Positions 46,257 to 56,873 of a DNA stretch of 64,000 nt are shown here, one piece after another (the stretch's first letter is position 1; every line of letters starts with the position of its first letter). A program made the translations under genes and the position numbers. Origin of the DNA: Thuidium tamariscinum (Eukaryota; Streptophyta; Bryopsida; Hypnales; Thuidiaceae); assembly GCA_947034885.2 (NCBI GenBank), contig OX344749.2:44855682-44919681 (forward strand), read 5' to 3'. The notes under the pieces are model-generated. The model was not told the origin of the DNA and ran no database searches. It saw only the letters and a program-made list of their open reading frames with translations.

Positions 46257-48811
46257 TTTATACCCCAACACAAAGAGTGAAATAAAAGACTTGCCTTCTT
46301 TACTAAATTTTTGTCTCCTTATGTATGTGATTGAATACTTTGAAACATTCAAGAATACAATAAGGAAATATAGAAGACCTAAACTTTTTATAGCCTTAAT
46401 ATAAAGTTGCTTGTATAAACATGAGTTACTTATCTATTTTGTAGTAAAGTAAAGGAATTCCAAATGTCAACCAACAATGAGGCTCTTAAAAGTAAGGTAT
46501 TTTTCAATGACTTTCTTTTGTAAAAAAAAAATAAGCATCAAGATAATATGATGGTAACAAGAGGCACCATTTGTATAAGAGAGCAATCTATATGTGCTCA
46601 ATAGACATGGAAAACCTTTTATTTTTATCATGAGATACATATTCACATTCAAAGGAGAATCTTCATATTAAATTCATGCATAATAAATTAGTTTCAATAA
46701 TTTGTAAGGACCAACATCTTATTTGATTCAATCAAGGACCATATCAATTATTATTTATTTATTTTTTCAACTTCATTGATGCAATCTTCTTTAAAGATAA
46801 GAATGTCTTTAATCCATAATGACCTAAAGCAGGGATAACTTTCAATTTGGACAAAAATTGCCAAGAACTGGAGCAATTTGTTTGCTCATTTTTTTATAAG
46901 ATCAAATTGAATGTAGTTGTAGGATCTTGTAGTTCATACTAAAAGTGTGAACTTCAAAAAAATTCAAATTATTAACTACACAATTCAGTAGATATTTAGA
47001 TTTGAAGTCTTATTCTGTTCAATAGAAAAATAGATTGTAGCACACTTTGAATGAACATATTTTAATGAGAGTATTTCAAAATGATGAACTTTTAGTGCTT
47101 AGAAAAAGATTAGAGAGTTGAAAATACTCATCTAAAATTTCCAACAACATTCAAGTCATTTTTCAATTCATTGTGGAGCTTGCAATGCATAGTGGTTATT
47201 GAAATGAGAGTAGTATTTGTAAGAAAAACATTCAATATTGAGACACTTGTCTTCTCTTTAAGTTCCTTGAATTTACCCCTTTCAAGGTGGACTTAATCTT
47301 TTTGAAGTGGGCAACAACTACATTGGTCGGTTGACCTTTTAATCCGTGTCCAAACTAAATCTCCAAAAATGAATTGTGAACTACACTATGCCACTCAAAT
47401 TTTAAAGAATTCACACAAAGTAGATATTTATTCAAGATTCATGAAACTATGGCCATTGGATTTATAACGCCGCTTATTTTCTATAAATATATATTTATAA
47501 ATTTTCAGATTTTGAAGTTGGAAAGCTAAAAAAAGAAGGGTCAACGACCAAAATATGGTCACTTAGGACATGAAGAGTTAACCTTGAAGTGCTTTTTGAC
47601 ATCCAATTTTAGGACAATGAACAAACTCAAAACCAATTTTTTTAATGCTTGGACGAAACTCATCTAAATTTGTGAAAATACTTTTTTAGGTTGTTGTCCT
47701 ATTTGATGGTTGGATTTGGTGTACTAGGGTACACATTTTTCTAAAGAGTTACAAATTTGGAAGTATGTCTAATAGTTGACCAAGCAAAAATTGCATTGAT
47801 TTTAGTTCAAAACTAGATTTGCAAAAGTGAGATCATAGATTTCAAGAACACAAAAAATTGTAACAATCACCATATTAAAAGAACATCATTTCAAAGCCAT
47901 TCCAACAAAAATTACTCAAAAAATGATCATCTTTTGTTTATCATTGAATTTTGAGGGAATTTTGAATTTTTCTTTTCAAAATTTATATAAAAATATTGGT
48001 GATAGCATTGGTAAATCCAACCATACAGATGGGATTTCAAAGTCAAAATCTAAATTTTTTATTTGTGTCTCAATTCCAAAATATACTTCCCAACACTACT
48101 TTATATTGATTTTTCCCACTTTGTCAATTATAGAAAAAACTCCAAACAGTTAGATATTAAACCTATGGCCATGCATGTGGCATATCTCTTTGGTAAAACC
48201 TTAAAAAAAAGGAATTTTATCACTTCCGAATCATTACATGATAGAGCAATGTCCTCGGGACTCCTCTACCATTTGGGCAAAATTCAATCACACTTGGCTC
48301 AAATCTAGTTTTCACTCATAAGGAAGGATCCTTTATCATTTGGAGAGAAAAAATTCCACTTTCATGCAGTTTTATTTAGGGCGGCATTTGGTATTTTGGC
48401 TCTATTTTTTCTTCCTTTTGGTCCTACCCTTGGGCCTAGACGTGTGTTTCTTTGGTTCCTTTAAAGAAAGAGTTCTTGCCATTTGTTCAAAAAAGAAGAA
48501 GATAGAGCTACAATTATTATGGTCTAGAAATTGTATAAATTAAAAAATCAACTTCTTCATATTCGTACTATTCTAAAATGGTCCAAAAAGGGCTTAACCC
48601 CTAAACACTACCCGTGCCAATCCTTGGTGTTTGGATGAGCAAAAAGTGATACGGAGAGAGATTGAGATCATTTTTTCATCCATTTTTTGTTTGTCGACCT
48701 TCCATGGAGGGTTGCAAAGAGTATTTAATTGATTTTGTAATCTTGCTAGTATTTGTCTTCATATGAATGATAGCTTAATAAAAAAACGAATGGCAAAATT
48801 TGCTATTTCAA
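46257..48811. other. AT-rich spacer, no gene
   Basis: Low-complexity, AT-rich sequence. Short frames at 47923-48543 (+) have no recognised domain. No terminal repeats were identified. Confidence 0.5.
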
Positions 48812-49786
48812 CTCGGGTGGGTCACTTCCCACATTTTTAAAACCATGTGTGGCATAATATAGCATGGACTTTATTGTTTTAAGGTAAATTTTATAAAAGA
48901 TTTACAAATAAAGTCAAAGATGCATTATAAATAAAATAGGTAGCTAAAAAATCTCAAATATTAAAAAAATTTACATATAATTTAAGGACTAGAGATTAGG
49001 ATCTTGGAAATTGTATTTAGTAGGGTTAGTTTTATTTAGAGTTGGTTGTACAAAGGAGTCAAAGTATAAAGGTGGTAAATGATGTTTGCATAGTTGGCTG
49101 TACAAAGTAGTTAGAGTATAAAGGTGTTATATGATGTTTGCATAGCTAACTATTGTGTTGTACTGAGTAATAGACCTTGGATGGATGAAAATAGGGGCAA
49201 TAGAGATGTAGTTGAAGATGTGTGGATGGACTTTGAGCTTCAAGTCAGGGTTATGTGAACTTTCCATTGTGATCTGTATCTCACTTTTCAAAGCATTACA
49301 ATTTCTATAAACCATGATTCTATTGTTTTCCTTTCATGTATTGTCAAATTGTGTTTTTCATACATTGTAGATGTTTTTGTACATTCAATTTTTGAATTTT
49401 TGTATATTGCAAGTGATAAAATTGTCATACTAGTTCACTTGACTAAATTCTATATACAAAAAGGGTGTCACAACGGAAAAGAATATTGAGTAAAGTAATT
49501 AAACATCTCAATTTTTCATGCAAATTTTCTTTATCTTCTCTCTAATCTTCTTGCTTTTAACTTTCTCTTCAATTCACTTTTTCTCCTTATAAAGATAATA
49601 CTGTACAAAAAAATACTTTCACCTACGAAATATAAGTAAGTATAGGGTGCCATAATATAGGACATTTTCACAAATTATGTAATTATAGGGGACCATTTAT
49701 TTGAGCCTTCGAGATAAATAGCCCCCCAAAAAATACCCCCTTGCCGCATGGGGGGTATGAAACATACAAAAAGTGACCCACCCGAG
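48812..49786. mobile_element. hAT-like non-autonomous element R2, copy 2 (975 bp)
   Basis: Perfect 16-bp terminal inverted repeat CTCGGGTGGGTCACTT / AAGTGACCCACCCGAG. The flanks TATTTCAA (left) and TATTCAAT (right) agree if one T is allowed to slip. Blocks near both ends match copy 1: GGCA.AATATAG.., AAATTTTATAA.A.ATTTACA on the left, and GAGATAAATA.CCCCCCAAAAA and TGCCGCATG on the right. A ~55-bp tandem duplication (GTACAAAG.AGT..AGTATAAAGGTG) at about 49041-49150 occupies the position of the 33-bp array in copy 1. Confidence 0.85.
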
Positions 49787-50299
49787 TATTCAATGTATTT
49801 TACTCCTCTCTAAATCTGATATTTCTCCTTGAAAATGACATTTTTTGAGTTAGAGTCCACTCACAAAATGAAGGTTATCTTTGTAAGTTTCTACTCAAAT
49901 TGGAATTTTGAAAAAATTAGTATTATTGAATATTTTATTGCAATTTGAACTTTGAATGTATTTTCAATGTCCATTCTATACTAATTATAGAATGACACGG
50001 AAATCAAGTTTACACCATGATGTTTGTCACCGCAATGCTCAAACATGGTGAAATTTTCAAATTTTTTGAAATGATTATCTATTCGATGTGATTTTTTCTT
50101 CACTTTTTCTTCCAAAATTTTCATAAAAATCAAATTTTCTCAAATAAAATTTATATTTTTTTGGAAAATACAGAATACATATAATTTCATCTCTGAAAAA
50201 TAACTATAAATTTTTTTATACATATCTAATTCCAAAATGGCAACAAACTGAGTCTTCAGCAACGAGGCTGAAACCAGTGGTTCTAGGTTCGACCTTTAA
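49787..50299. other. AT-rich spacer, no gene
   Basis: No gene. Near its end (50283-50293) a GGTTCGACC motif resembles a Pol III B box, but no convincing tRNA structure surrounds it. Confidence 0.5.
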
Positions 50300-50569
50300 G
50301 GTGGGTACACCTAAAATTTTGCCTCACCTAAAAGTGCCATCTATAGTTGCTGTACATTTCTGAATTCCATTATGTACCTATTTGGCTGAAGCGCTTTTAG
50401 AAACAGACTTTGAACCTTAATAACTTTTGCATATCGTATCCAAATGCTGCATTTTTTTGTCCATTGGAACGTGCTTTCACTTGCCAAGAAGACTACATGA
50501 AAATTTGATCAGACCAGTAATAGATATTAGGCGCAGTACCAAAAAGTGGCGCTTTTAGGTGTACCCACC
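50300..50569. mobile_element. TTAA-flanked MITE, 270 bp
   Basis: Perfect 17-bp terminal inverted repeat GGTGGGTACACCTAAAA / TTTTAGGTGTACCCACC, flanked on both sides by TTAA (50296-50299 and 50570-50573). It is non-coding. A TTAA duplication is the signature of piggyBac- and Kolobok-type transposases. No second copy is in the window. Confidence 0.8.
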
Positions 50570-50573
50570 TTAA

Positions 50574-50950
50574 GGGTTAATCATCCACTGCAACAAGGGA
50601 CTGAAAACAGGGGAATCGTGGTAAACGAGAAGACCTGTTCAATTGCATGGTGCTATATTACGGAGGTCGACCGTTGGAGGTCTGGGGACGGTTGCACTGG
50701 AATGTACTCCCGAGGAGGTGCCAAAAGCCCAGCAAGAAAAACATGGGCGTTCAGTGTCCGGGGAGACCCGCCGGGTATGAGTTCACTGGTATCAAACCAA
50801 GTGCCTTTGGGGAAATACGACAAAATTGGACAAAAGGGGTGGACAGGGTGGTCGTTGTGAAGTCATCCTTTCTGGTGCAATGAGAATTGTCTATTTGAAA
50901 AAATACCAAATAGTATTCCGTCGAGGTCAAACTACCATGCAAGACCTCTT
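50574..50950. other. GC-richer patch without recognised gene
   Basis: Overlapping frames of 60-104 codons occur on both strands (for example 50546-50860 +). The longest begins inside the adjacent MITE and has no domain, so none is called. Confidence 0.45.
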
Positions 50951-51930
50951 CTTTTCATACAAAATTATGAGGATAGGACGTGGCTCTAAAAGTGACCCTC
51001 TTCTTCAAACTACTTTGTAGGGAGATCTGTAAAGAACGGTAAGGTAGCCGGCTTGAAAAGCGACCCTTTAAGGGCTGTTGGCCTTTTTGATGGATTTCAA
51101 ATGCTCAAAATTTTTTTTCACTTATTTTTCTCTTGAAGAAGAATTGATGAGGAATCTAACCCAAGTGGTTTCATGTTTTTCGGAGCATTTATGAATTACT
51201 TATGAATTTTCAAAGAATTTTGGGGTAAGTACCTATTCCTGACTTGTAGGCCTTACAAAAACCATGTACATGTGGTCTGAAAAAAAATATGGCTTGACTT
51301 CAAATAAGCAGTGTTGCATCAAAAAAGTAATCATTTGAAGAAGAGGGTCTCTTTTTGAGCCACCTATCATAAATGTTTCTAAAATGGACTGCCAACAATA
51401 TGAGAGCATAATTAAGACTTGTCATATATTGCTTTTATACTCTGCCAATGGATGGAATAAGAACTAAGGAGGGTCCATTTCAAAGCCTAGTCATGTCTGC
51501 TTAATTTTTCTGAATGAGAATTGATTGCCAAATGGCCTTCTAGCTTCCAAATGGCCTTCTTCCAAATGTCAAAATAATGTAAGATTCATTTAAATTTAGT
51601 AAGATCCATTTAGGAACCTCATATAATATTTTTTTGATGGAGCAATGATTATTTTTAGTCAAGCTGGCCATATCTTTTTTCAAATCACATGAGTGTGGTT
51701 TTTGCAAGGGCTAGAAGTCAAAAATAGGTACCTACTACAAAACTCTTTGAAAATTCATAAGTAATTCATAAATGCTCTAAAAAAATATGAAACCACTTGG
51801 GTTAGATTCCTCATCAATTTTTCTTCAAGTAAAAAAAGTGAAATTTTTTTTGGACATTTGAAACGCATCAAAAAGGCCCAACAATCCTTAAAGGGTTGCT
51901 TTTTGAGCCACCTCCCTTATGCCCTTCTTT
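50951..51930. repeat. ~950-bp complex foldback with two nested inverted pairs
   Basis: The main arms are about 51056-51302 and 51658-51905. TGATGAGGAATCTAACCCAA pairs with TTGGGTTAGATTCCTCATCA, TTCATAAGTAATTCATAAATGC pairs with the left-arm block near 51190, and AAAAACCATGTACATGTG pairs with CACATGAGTGTGGTTTTT. A second pair lies outside and inside: 50955-51013 (GGCTCTAAAAGTGACCCTC) pairs with 51335-51380 (GAGGGTCTCTTTTTGAGCC). The central 350 bp is partly unpaired. It has no coding capacity and no clear duplication. Confidence 0.75.
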
Positions 51931-52019
51931 TCCTTACACAAAATGATTAACTATCATCCATCAAACCACTAGGGTTGACAACGACTTTATAGGGCTAATC
52001 TTTGAGCACCCTAGGGAAC

Positions 52020-52560
52020 CAAAAGTGTCTCCTCATAGTAAGGAAGTCCAATTCAAATTGTTGTAACTTTTGTATATGAGGTCCAAATTTAACAAAACTT
52101 GTTGGAAATTTTGTGTTCTTTCTTCTAAATTGTGTGATAAAATTTTCAAATCAATGCAAGATGTACTATTTCTTCTGAAAGCATAATTTGAGTTCACCAA
52201 ACTGCATTTTTTTGAAATACATGGACAAATTACATCAACCAAACTACATTTTGATAGGTGCAACTTTAGGGGTTTGTAACTCTTTCATCCAATGTTTGTT
52301 TTTAATAAAAACTTGTTGGCTATTATTTTCTTCAATGTCTTGTTATTATAATAAGATTTTCATGTCAATCCAAATTGTTTTGAATGTTTGGGAACAATTT
52401 GAAATTCAAAATCCAAACATTTGGGGGATTACAATGAATCTTGGAAGCTTATTTCTTCTTCAATTAGTGTCCATTTTACAAACATTTTTTTAGTGAAAAT
52501 TGTACATTCTAGTCTAGTTTATATGGTTAAAATTTTATATCAATCCAAGAAATTATAAGT
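52020..52560 (+). repeat. Dispersed repeat R3, copy 2
   Basis: Same orientation and block order as 14580-15110. Shared blocks include AAGTGTCTCCTCATAG, TTCATCCAATGTTTGTTTT, CAATCCAAATTGTTTTGAAT and AAAATT.TATATCAATCC. It is non-coding; its ends are not defined. Confidence 0.6.
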
Positions 52561-53416
52561 GCCTAGAAAATATATTAGGAGAGGGAGGTTCAGCTTAAGG
52601 TATATTTCTTACAAATATTTTTTTCTATTTTTTGACATTTCGAAATTATTTTTCAAAGACAATGAGTCAATTGAATGATATTTTCTTCCACCAATGTATT
52701 TTATATGATGGTTTACAATCACTTTATAGTTTGAATTTCTTCTCATTTGCATATGATCAAAATCAAAATTTCATTTCCAATGTATTGTTAGGAAAATTTC
52801 AACATCTTTTTCAACACTAAAACATTATAATCTTGCAATCTATGTAGCCAAATGACTCCAACTTTGATTCATGTCATTTACAACACATACACTACAAGAT
52901 TATATGATTGAAGTTTCTCTACCTTGGTGACATTTAGATCAATAACACTTCAAAAGCAATGATGTTTTTAAAGTAGAATAGCCCTATGCATTTGGAAATT
53001 AATTGAACATGCATGTGTTATCATTGTCAATGAAGGTTGAAGATGATTATTTAAGTCTATTATAATACAATTGACTACATTAATTATCAAAATTATTGTC
53101 ATTTACATCTACGTTAGTTGGGCAAACAAGTGAAGGAATAGGATAGATTTGTTGTCAAAATAATCATATGTGTGTTTACTATTACTAAGAATGTGATGCT
53201 TTCAATCGTTTAAACTTTTGTCCCATACACTAAGTTTCTAGCCAAATTAGACATAACACATACCATTACAAAGCTCTCAATGACACCTTTTTAATGGTGT
53301 ATAATAGCACCAAATTGGAACTAATTTTAAAAATTCTAGTACTAGATACAAGTCTCAATATAATATTGACATTTTATTGCAAATCAAAATTAATTACTAA
53401 AGTGAGAAAAGTACAG

Positions 53417-53617
53417 TTGCTAGTATGTAAGCATAGAAAGTGTGAGCCTATGAACCTATAATTTTATACATCTATAGTATAGGTGTTTATATTATAAACA
53501 CTTCAATGGTTATAGTGTATAATTTATGTTCTAAACACCTTCAATGAGTGTAGGATACTTACTTATACTTAGGCTCAAGACTCATAGGCTTACACTTCTA
53601 TGCTGATATACTAGCAT
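53417..53617. mobile_element. Small TIR element (~200 bp), about 35-bp terminal repeats
   Basis: TGCTAGTATGTAAGCATAG..GTGTGAGCCTATGA at the left end is matched in inverted form by TCATAGGCTTACACTTCTAT and GCTGATATACTAGCA at the right end. The interior is itself partly palindromic (TATAGGTGTTTATA..TATAAACACTTC). No target-site duplication was resolved. A related, weaker palindrome occurs at about 40750-40870. Confidence 0.65.
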
Positions 53618-53645
53618 CGTTGTGGCACTTTGCTATTTGTGCAAG

Positions 53646-53888
53646 GTCATTTAGGCTAGAATACTTTAATTCAACATAGTCAGGGCTTTAGGGGTAAACC
53701 AAAAAATTTGCATTTAAGTTGTAAGGATCCATTGAGTAGATGGAGATGACAATTAGTGACTTATAAGCTTCCACTATAAAGAAATTGTATCTTTTTAATG
53801 GATTTTCTGGACATCCACCAATTTTCATGTTAACAACAATTAATATCAAAATGTTAATGTTGAATTAAAGTATTCTAGCCTAAATGAC
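53646..53888. mobile_element. Small TIR element (243 bp) with perfect 31-bp terminal repeats
   Basis: 53646-53676 (GTCATTTAGGCTAGAATACT...) is a perfect inverted match to 53858-53888. Its right end abuts R1 copy 3 exactly where the first ~90 bp of R1 are missing, so it either truncated R1 or marks an R1 breakpoint. It is non-coding. Confidence 0.75.
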
Positions 53889-54747
53889 ATTTTTGACTCA
53901 TGTAACCGTAGGATCTTGTAGTAAGGTGGTTTGTGAACATGTGGAAAAAATTTCAGAAATTTCCACCGTGTAGATTGCAAGATATAGGCATTTGAATTGA
54001 CAAAAATTGTTTTTTTATCCCTGCGAAAATCCGGGCAGCTGCACTTCACAAGGTCACATTTGTGTGAAAAAAACTTCAAAATGGTGGTTACTCTTTGAAT
54101 TCATACTTCAATGCAAGTTGGCTACATTCTCAAAAAATTTCAAACCATTTGGAATTGTACAACATATAGGAAAAAATAAGTAAGTAGAAAGAAGTAAAAA
54201 ATGAGCCAAAATACTAAATTGAGAACATTTTATTCATGGAATTGAAAATTTTCAATCCCAATGGTTAAGATGTTGTAATAAACAATCTACACCTTATATT
54301 TTTATTTTTTTCCAAAAATATGAAAAATTGAATTAAATGAAGAATTTCAAACTTTTTTTGGACTGTAGAGATTCTGTAACTGGCCACAAACCACCCCAAA
54401 CTCAAAATCTTCATAACTTTTGACTCATAGATCGGAATGGATTAATTCAAAGCTTCCCATGTCTGTATAAACCTAAAGAACCAATTTGAAATTTCACTTT
54501 TAAGAAAAAAGTTTTTTTGAAGAAGTTTTTTCATCTGCCCGGTCTGCCCGCCGAGTAAAGGAAACAACATATCCTCCTATAACTTTTTAACCGGGAAGTC
54601 AAAAGTTATGAAAATTGTCAGGCCTTAAAGCTACTCCTCGGTCACACATTGTATCAAAATTTCAAAGAAAAAAAATAAAAACTCCATCCGTAGTGAGCTG
54701 CCCAAAAAATTTATAATCTCAAAAAACGGGGTTCAGGGCTTTGGGGG
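53889..54747 (+). mobile_element. TTAA-flanked TIR element R1, copy 3 (5' truncated)
   Basis: Aligns through its length with R1 copies 1 and 2 (GTAGGATCTTGTAGTAAGGTGG, TTTCCACCGTGTAGATTGCA, AACATATAGGAAAAAA, GTAGAGATTCTGTAACT, GGAAACAACATATCC). It ends CTTTGGGGG then TTAA (54748-54751), the intact right terminus. About 90 bp of the left terminus is absent. Confidence 0.75.
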
Positions 54748-54751
54748 TTAA

Positions 54752-55402
54752 CTACATGGAGGTCTAAATTCAAGTATAACATGAATGTTTGTACCACAAT
54801 ATTAAATGTGTCATGATTCTAATCATAGGATTTGAAAAATAATACAATTTAATTGAAGAAAATTTATGTTTTCACAATAGACCCTATAGACAAAATGTCA
54901 AGAAGTTTATTTAAGAAGATTTTGGACAACTTAGACAACATGTGCAAAATGTCAACCAAGAACTACAAAACATGTGAATTTGAAGTTCCTCAATTTATAA
55001 AACAATAGGAGAGTAGATTCATCATTTTGAGAGGGAATACAACCACACAAAATGACCACTATTGACTCCAAAGACTCACACATGGCTCACACAAATTAGT
55101 CACAACCTATCACCTCAAGAGCCAACAAATTTTATAATATTTTTTTAGGGATTTTTAGTGTCATTCAATTCATTCTAGAAGACTTGAAGGAATGGATTCT
55201 TTTGAAGTTTTCAAAAAGAAAAATCAGCCAAAGTATTCAATATAGAATCAATATCAACATACATATTTTTACATGATAAACTCTTTGACGCCTTGAAAGC
55301 AAGGTAAGTTAGTTCAATGAGCTATACAATGGGTGGAAGTCATAAAAGGGTTTATTTTGCGGAGTTAGACAACCACTCTTGCATGCTTTCTTACAATTAT
55401 AA
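54752..55402. other. AT-rich spacer, no gene
   Basis: Nothing recognised between the end of R1 and the palindrome. Confidence 0.5.
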
Positions 55403-55869
55403 CTATGAAGATACGCTGTTTGTTTGTTTGGATGTTTGTTACGTTGAGATCTCCCGGACCGTGAGTCCCCGGGTGCGTGTTTGGTACCATCGGAAAGCCC
55501 TTGGCGAGGAGGGGTGCACGGGCTTTGGTTCATGGTGTTCCAACCTACGGCATGAAAGTTATTGAATTTTGAAGTTTCTATACATTAATAAAATTAGACC
55601 GTGGCAACGGCACGGGCCACCCTAGTAACTACTACAAGGGTGGCCCGTGCCGTTGCCACGGTCTATTTTTTTTAATTTTTTAATGTATAGAAACTTCAAA
55701 ATTCAATAACTTTCATGCCGTAGGTTGGAACACCATGAATCAAAGCCCGTGCACCCTTCCTCGCCAAGGGCTTTCCGATGGTACCAAACACGCACCCGGG
55801 GACTCACGGTCCGGGAGATCTCAACGTAACAAACAAACAAACATCCAAACAAACACCGTATCTTCATAG
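55403..55869. repeat. Near-perfect 467-bp palindrome (13-nt loop)
   Basis: The left arm 55403-55623 and right arm 55637-55869 are inverted copies with only a few mismatches and small gaps (e.g. GGTTCATGG against CCATGAATC, and unequal GTTT/AAAC runs). The loop-proximal stem GTGGCAACGGCACGGGCCAC is GC-rich and itself partly palindromic. The arms have GC content unlike the AT-rich spacer on their left. No target-site duplication was found. Transcription through it would give a long hairpin RNA. Confidence 0.85.
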
Positions 55870-55922
55870 GGGGATGTTAGATCCAAATTCAAGGCATTTT
55901 GATATATATAGCCTCCATCTTT

Positions 55923-56291
55923 TCACAAGTTGGCTACCCCTGACCTAACGCCCGGGCGGATCTCCCCGGATATTGAGTGCCCATGTTTTTCTCGACTGAG
56001 CTTTGGCACCTTGCTGTTGTCCAACCTCACCAGATATCCGACAGATGGATGCCCAGCTGGAAAAACATTCGACTTCCGTAATATAGCCCCTGCAATCAGG
56101 CCTTTTGAGCGTACCGCTTTCCACGCAGGCTTTGGAATTGTCTTCCCTCGAAGGAAGTGCTTTGTCAGCCTCTGGTTCAGTCCCTCGCCTGCGAGCAGAT
56201 TCTGTTCCTCCAGATACTCATGCTTCGATACAATATGGTATAGTACGTCTGGAACATCGTATTGGTTGCGTGAAGAACCGCAATCCACCAT
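55923..56291 (-). CDS. Hypothetical protein, 122 codons, possibly an exon or remnant
   Basis: An open frame beginning MVDCGSSRNQYDVPDVLYHI, with a basic middle (LTKHFLRGKTIPKP) and ending GEIRPGVRSGVANL. GC content and amino-acid composition resemble host coding sequence rather than the AT-rich repeats. I recognise no domain, and no splice partners were found. It would be transcribed divergently from the MscS-like gene. It ends about 50 bp from the palindrome, which may have truncated it. The frame could be fortuitous. Confidence 0.3.
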   Translation of the reverse strand: MVDCGSSRNQYDVPDVLYHIVSKHEYLEEQNLLAGEGLNQRLTKHFLRGKTIPKPAWKAVRSKGLIAGAILRKSNVFPAGHPSVGYLVRLDNSKVPKLSREKHGHSISGEIRPGVRSGVANL

Positions 56292-56762
56292 GATGTTGCG
56301 TTTGAAACGAAGAGTACAGGCCTTAAATTTGTATCATACCTCAGTTTAGCAGTGTGGGTTGAGGGAGCTGGAGTCTGGCAGGGGAATGTTTCGGAGTTTG
56401 ATGTTGCGGTTTTGGGAGTTTTTCTGACCACTTTCTGAAATTGGATTGTGAGTTTCAATCTTGATTTCCGTCTTGAATTGTGGGTTGAATTGGTGTGTTT
56501 TTGTTGTTGCAGCGTTAGCATGTGTTTGAAATGAAGATTATAGTCCTTACCTTGATGGCGCTCTTGTATGTTTCATCTGTTTTGCATTGTGAGTTTAGGG
56601 AGATGGAATTTGGGGGATGTTCTGGAGTTTGATATTGCGATTTTTCAGTTTTTTTGACCATTTTCCTGGAATTGGATTGTCGGTATAAACGTTTATTTCC
56701 GTCTTGAATTTTGGGTTGAATTAAAGTGTTTGTTGTTGCAACTTCATTGATGCAGGGTGGAT
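56285..56762 (+). repeat. ~237-bp tandem duplication upstream of the MscS-like gene
   Basis: Two units (about 56290-56524 and 56525-56762) share TTGAAA.GAAGA, GGAGTTTGAT.TTGCG.TTTT, TGAAATTGGATTGT, TTTCCGTCTTGAATT.TGGGTTGAATT and GTTGTTGCA in order. They lie in the presumed promoter or leader of the MscS-like gene, whose start codon is at 56874. Confidence 0.7.
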
Positions 56763-56873
56763 AGGGGTCCATCCATTTCCTGGAGAAAGCGAATTTTGAA
56801 TTCCGTCGCTGGTTTGAAATTGATGGCGACGAAAGCTACATTGTAGTTTGCGTTTGTGTCGCGGAGGTTCCTC

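Noticed and set aside
50220-50293. Possible tRNA or SINE (B-box-like GGTTCGACC, weak A-box-like TGGCAACAAACTGAG)
   Set aside because: No cloverleaf or acceptor stem can be formed, the A box is poor, and the downstream sequence is a TTAA-flanked MITE rather than a SINE body.
50546-50860. 104-codon plus-strand frame
   Set aside because: It starts inside the right end of a MITE, is overlapped by two other frames and has no recognisable product.
53683-53700. Telomere-like TTTAGGG motif near 53690 (and within R1 ends)
   Set aside because: Only single copies occur, and they are explained by the R1 terminal sequence.
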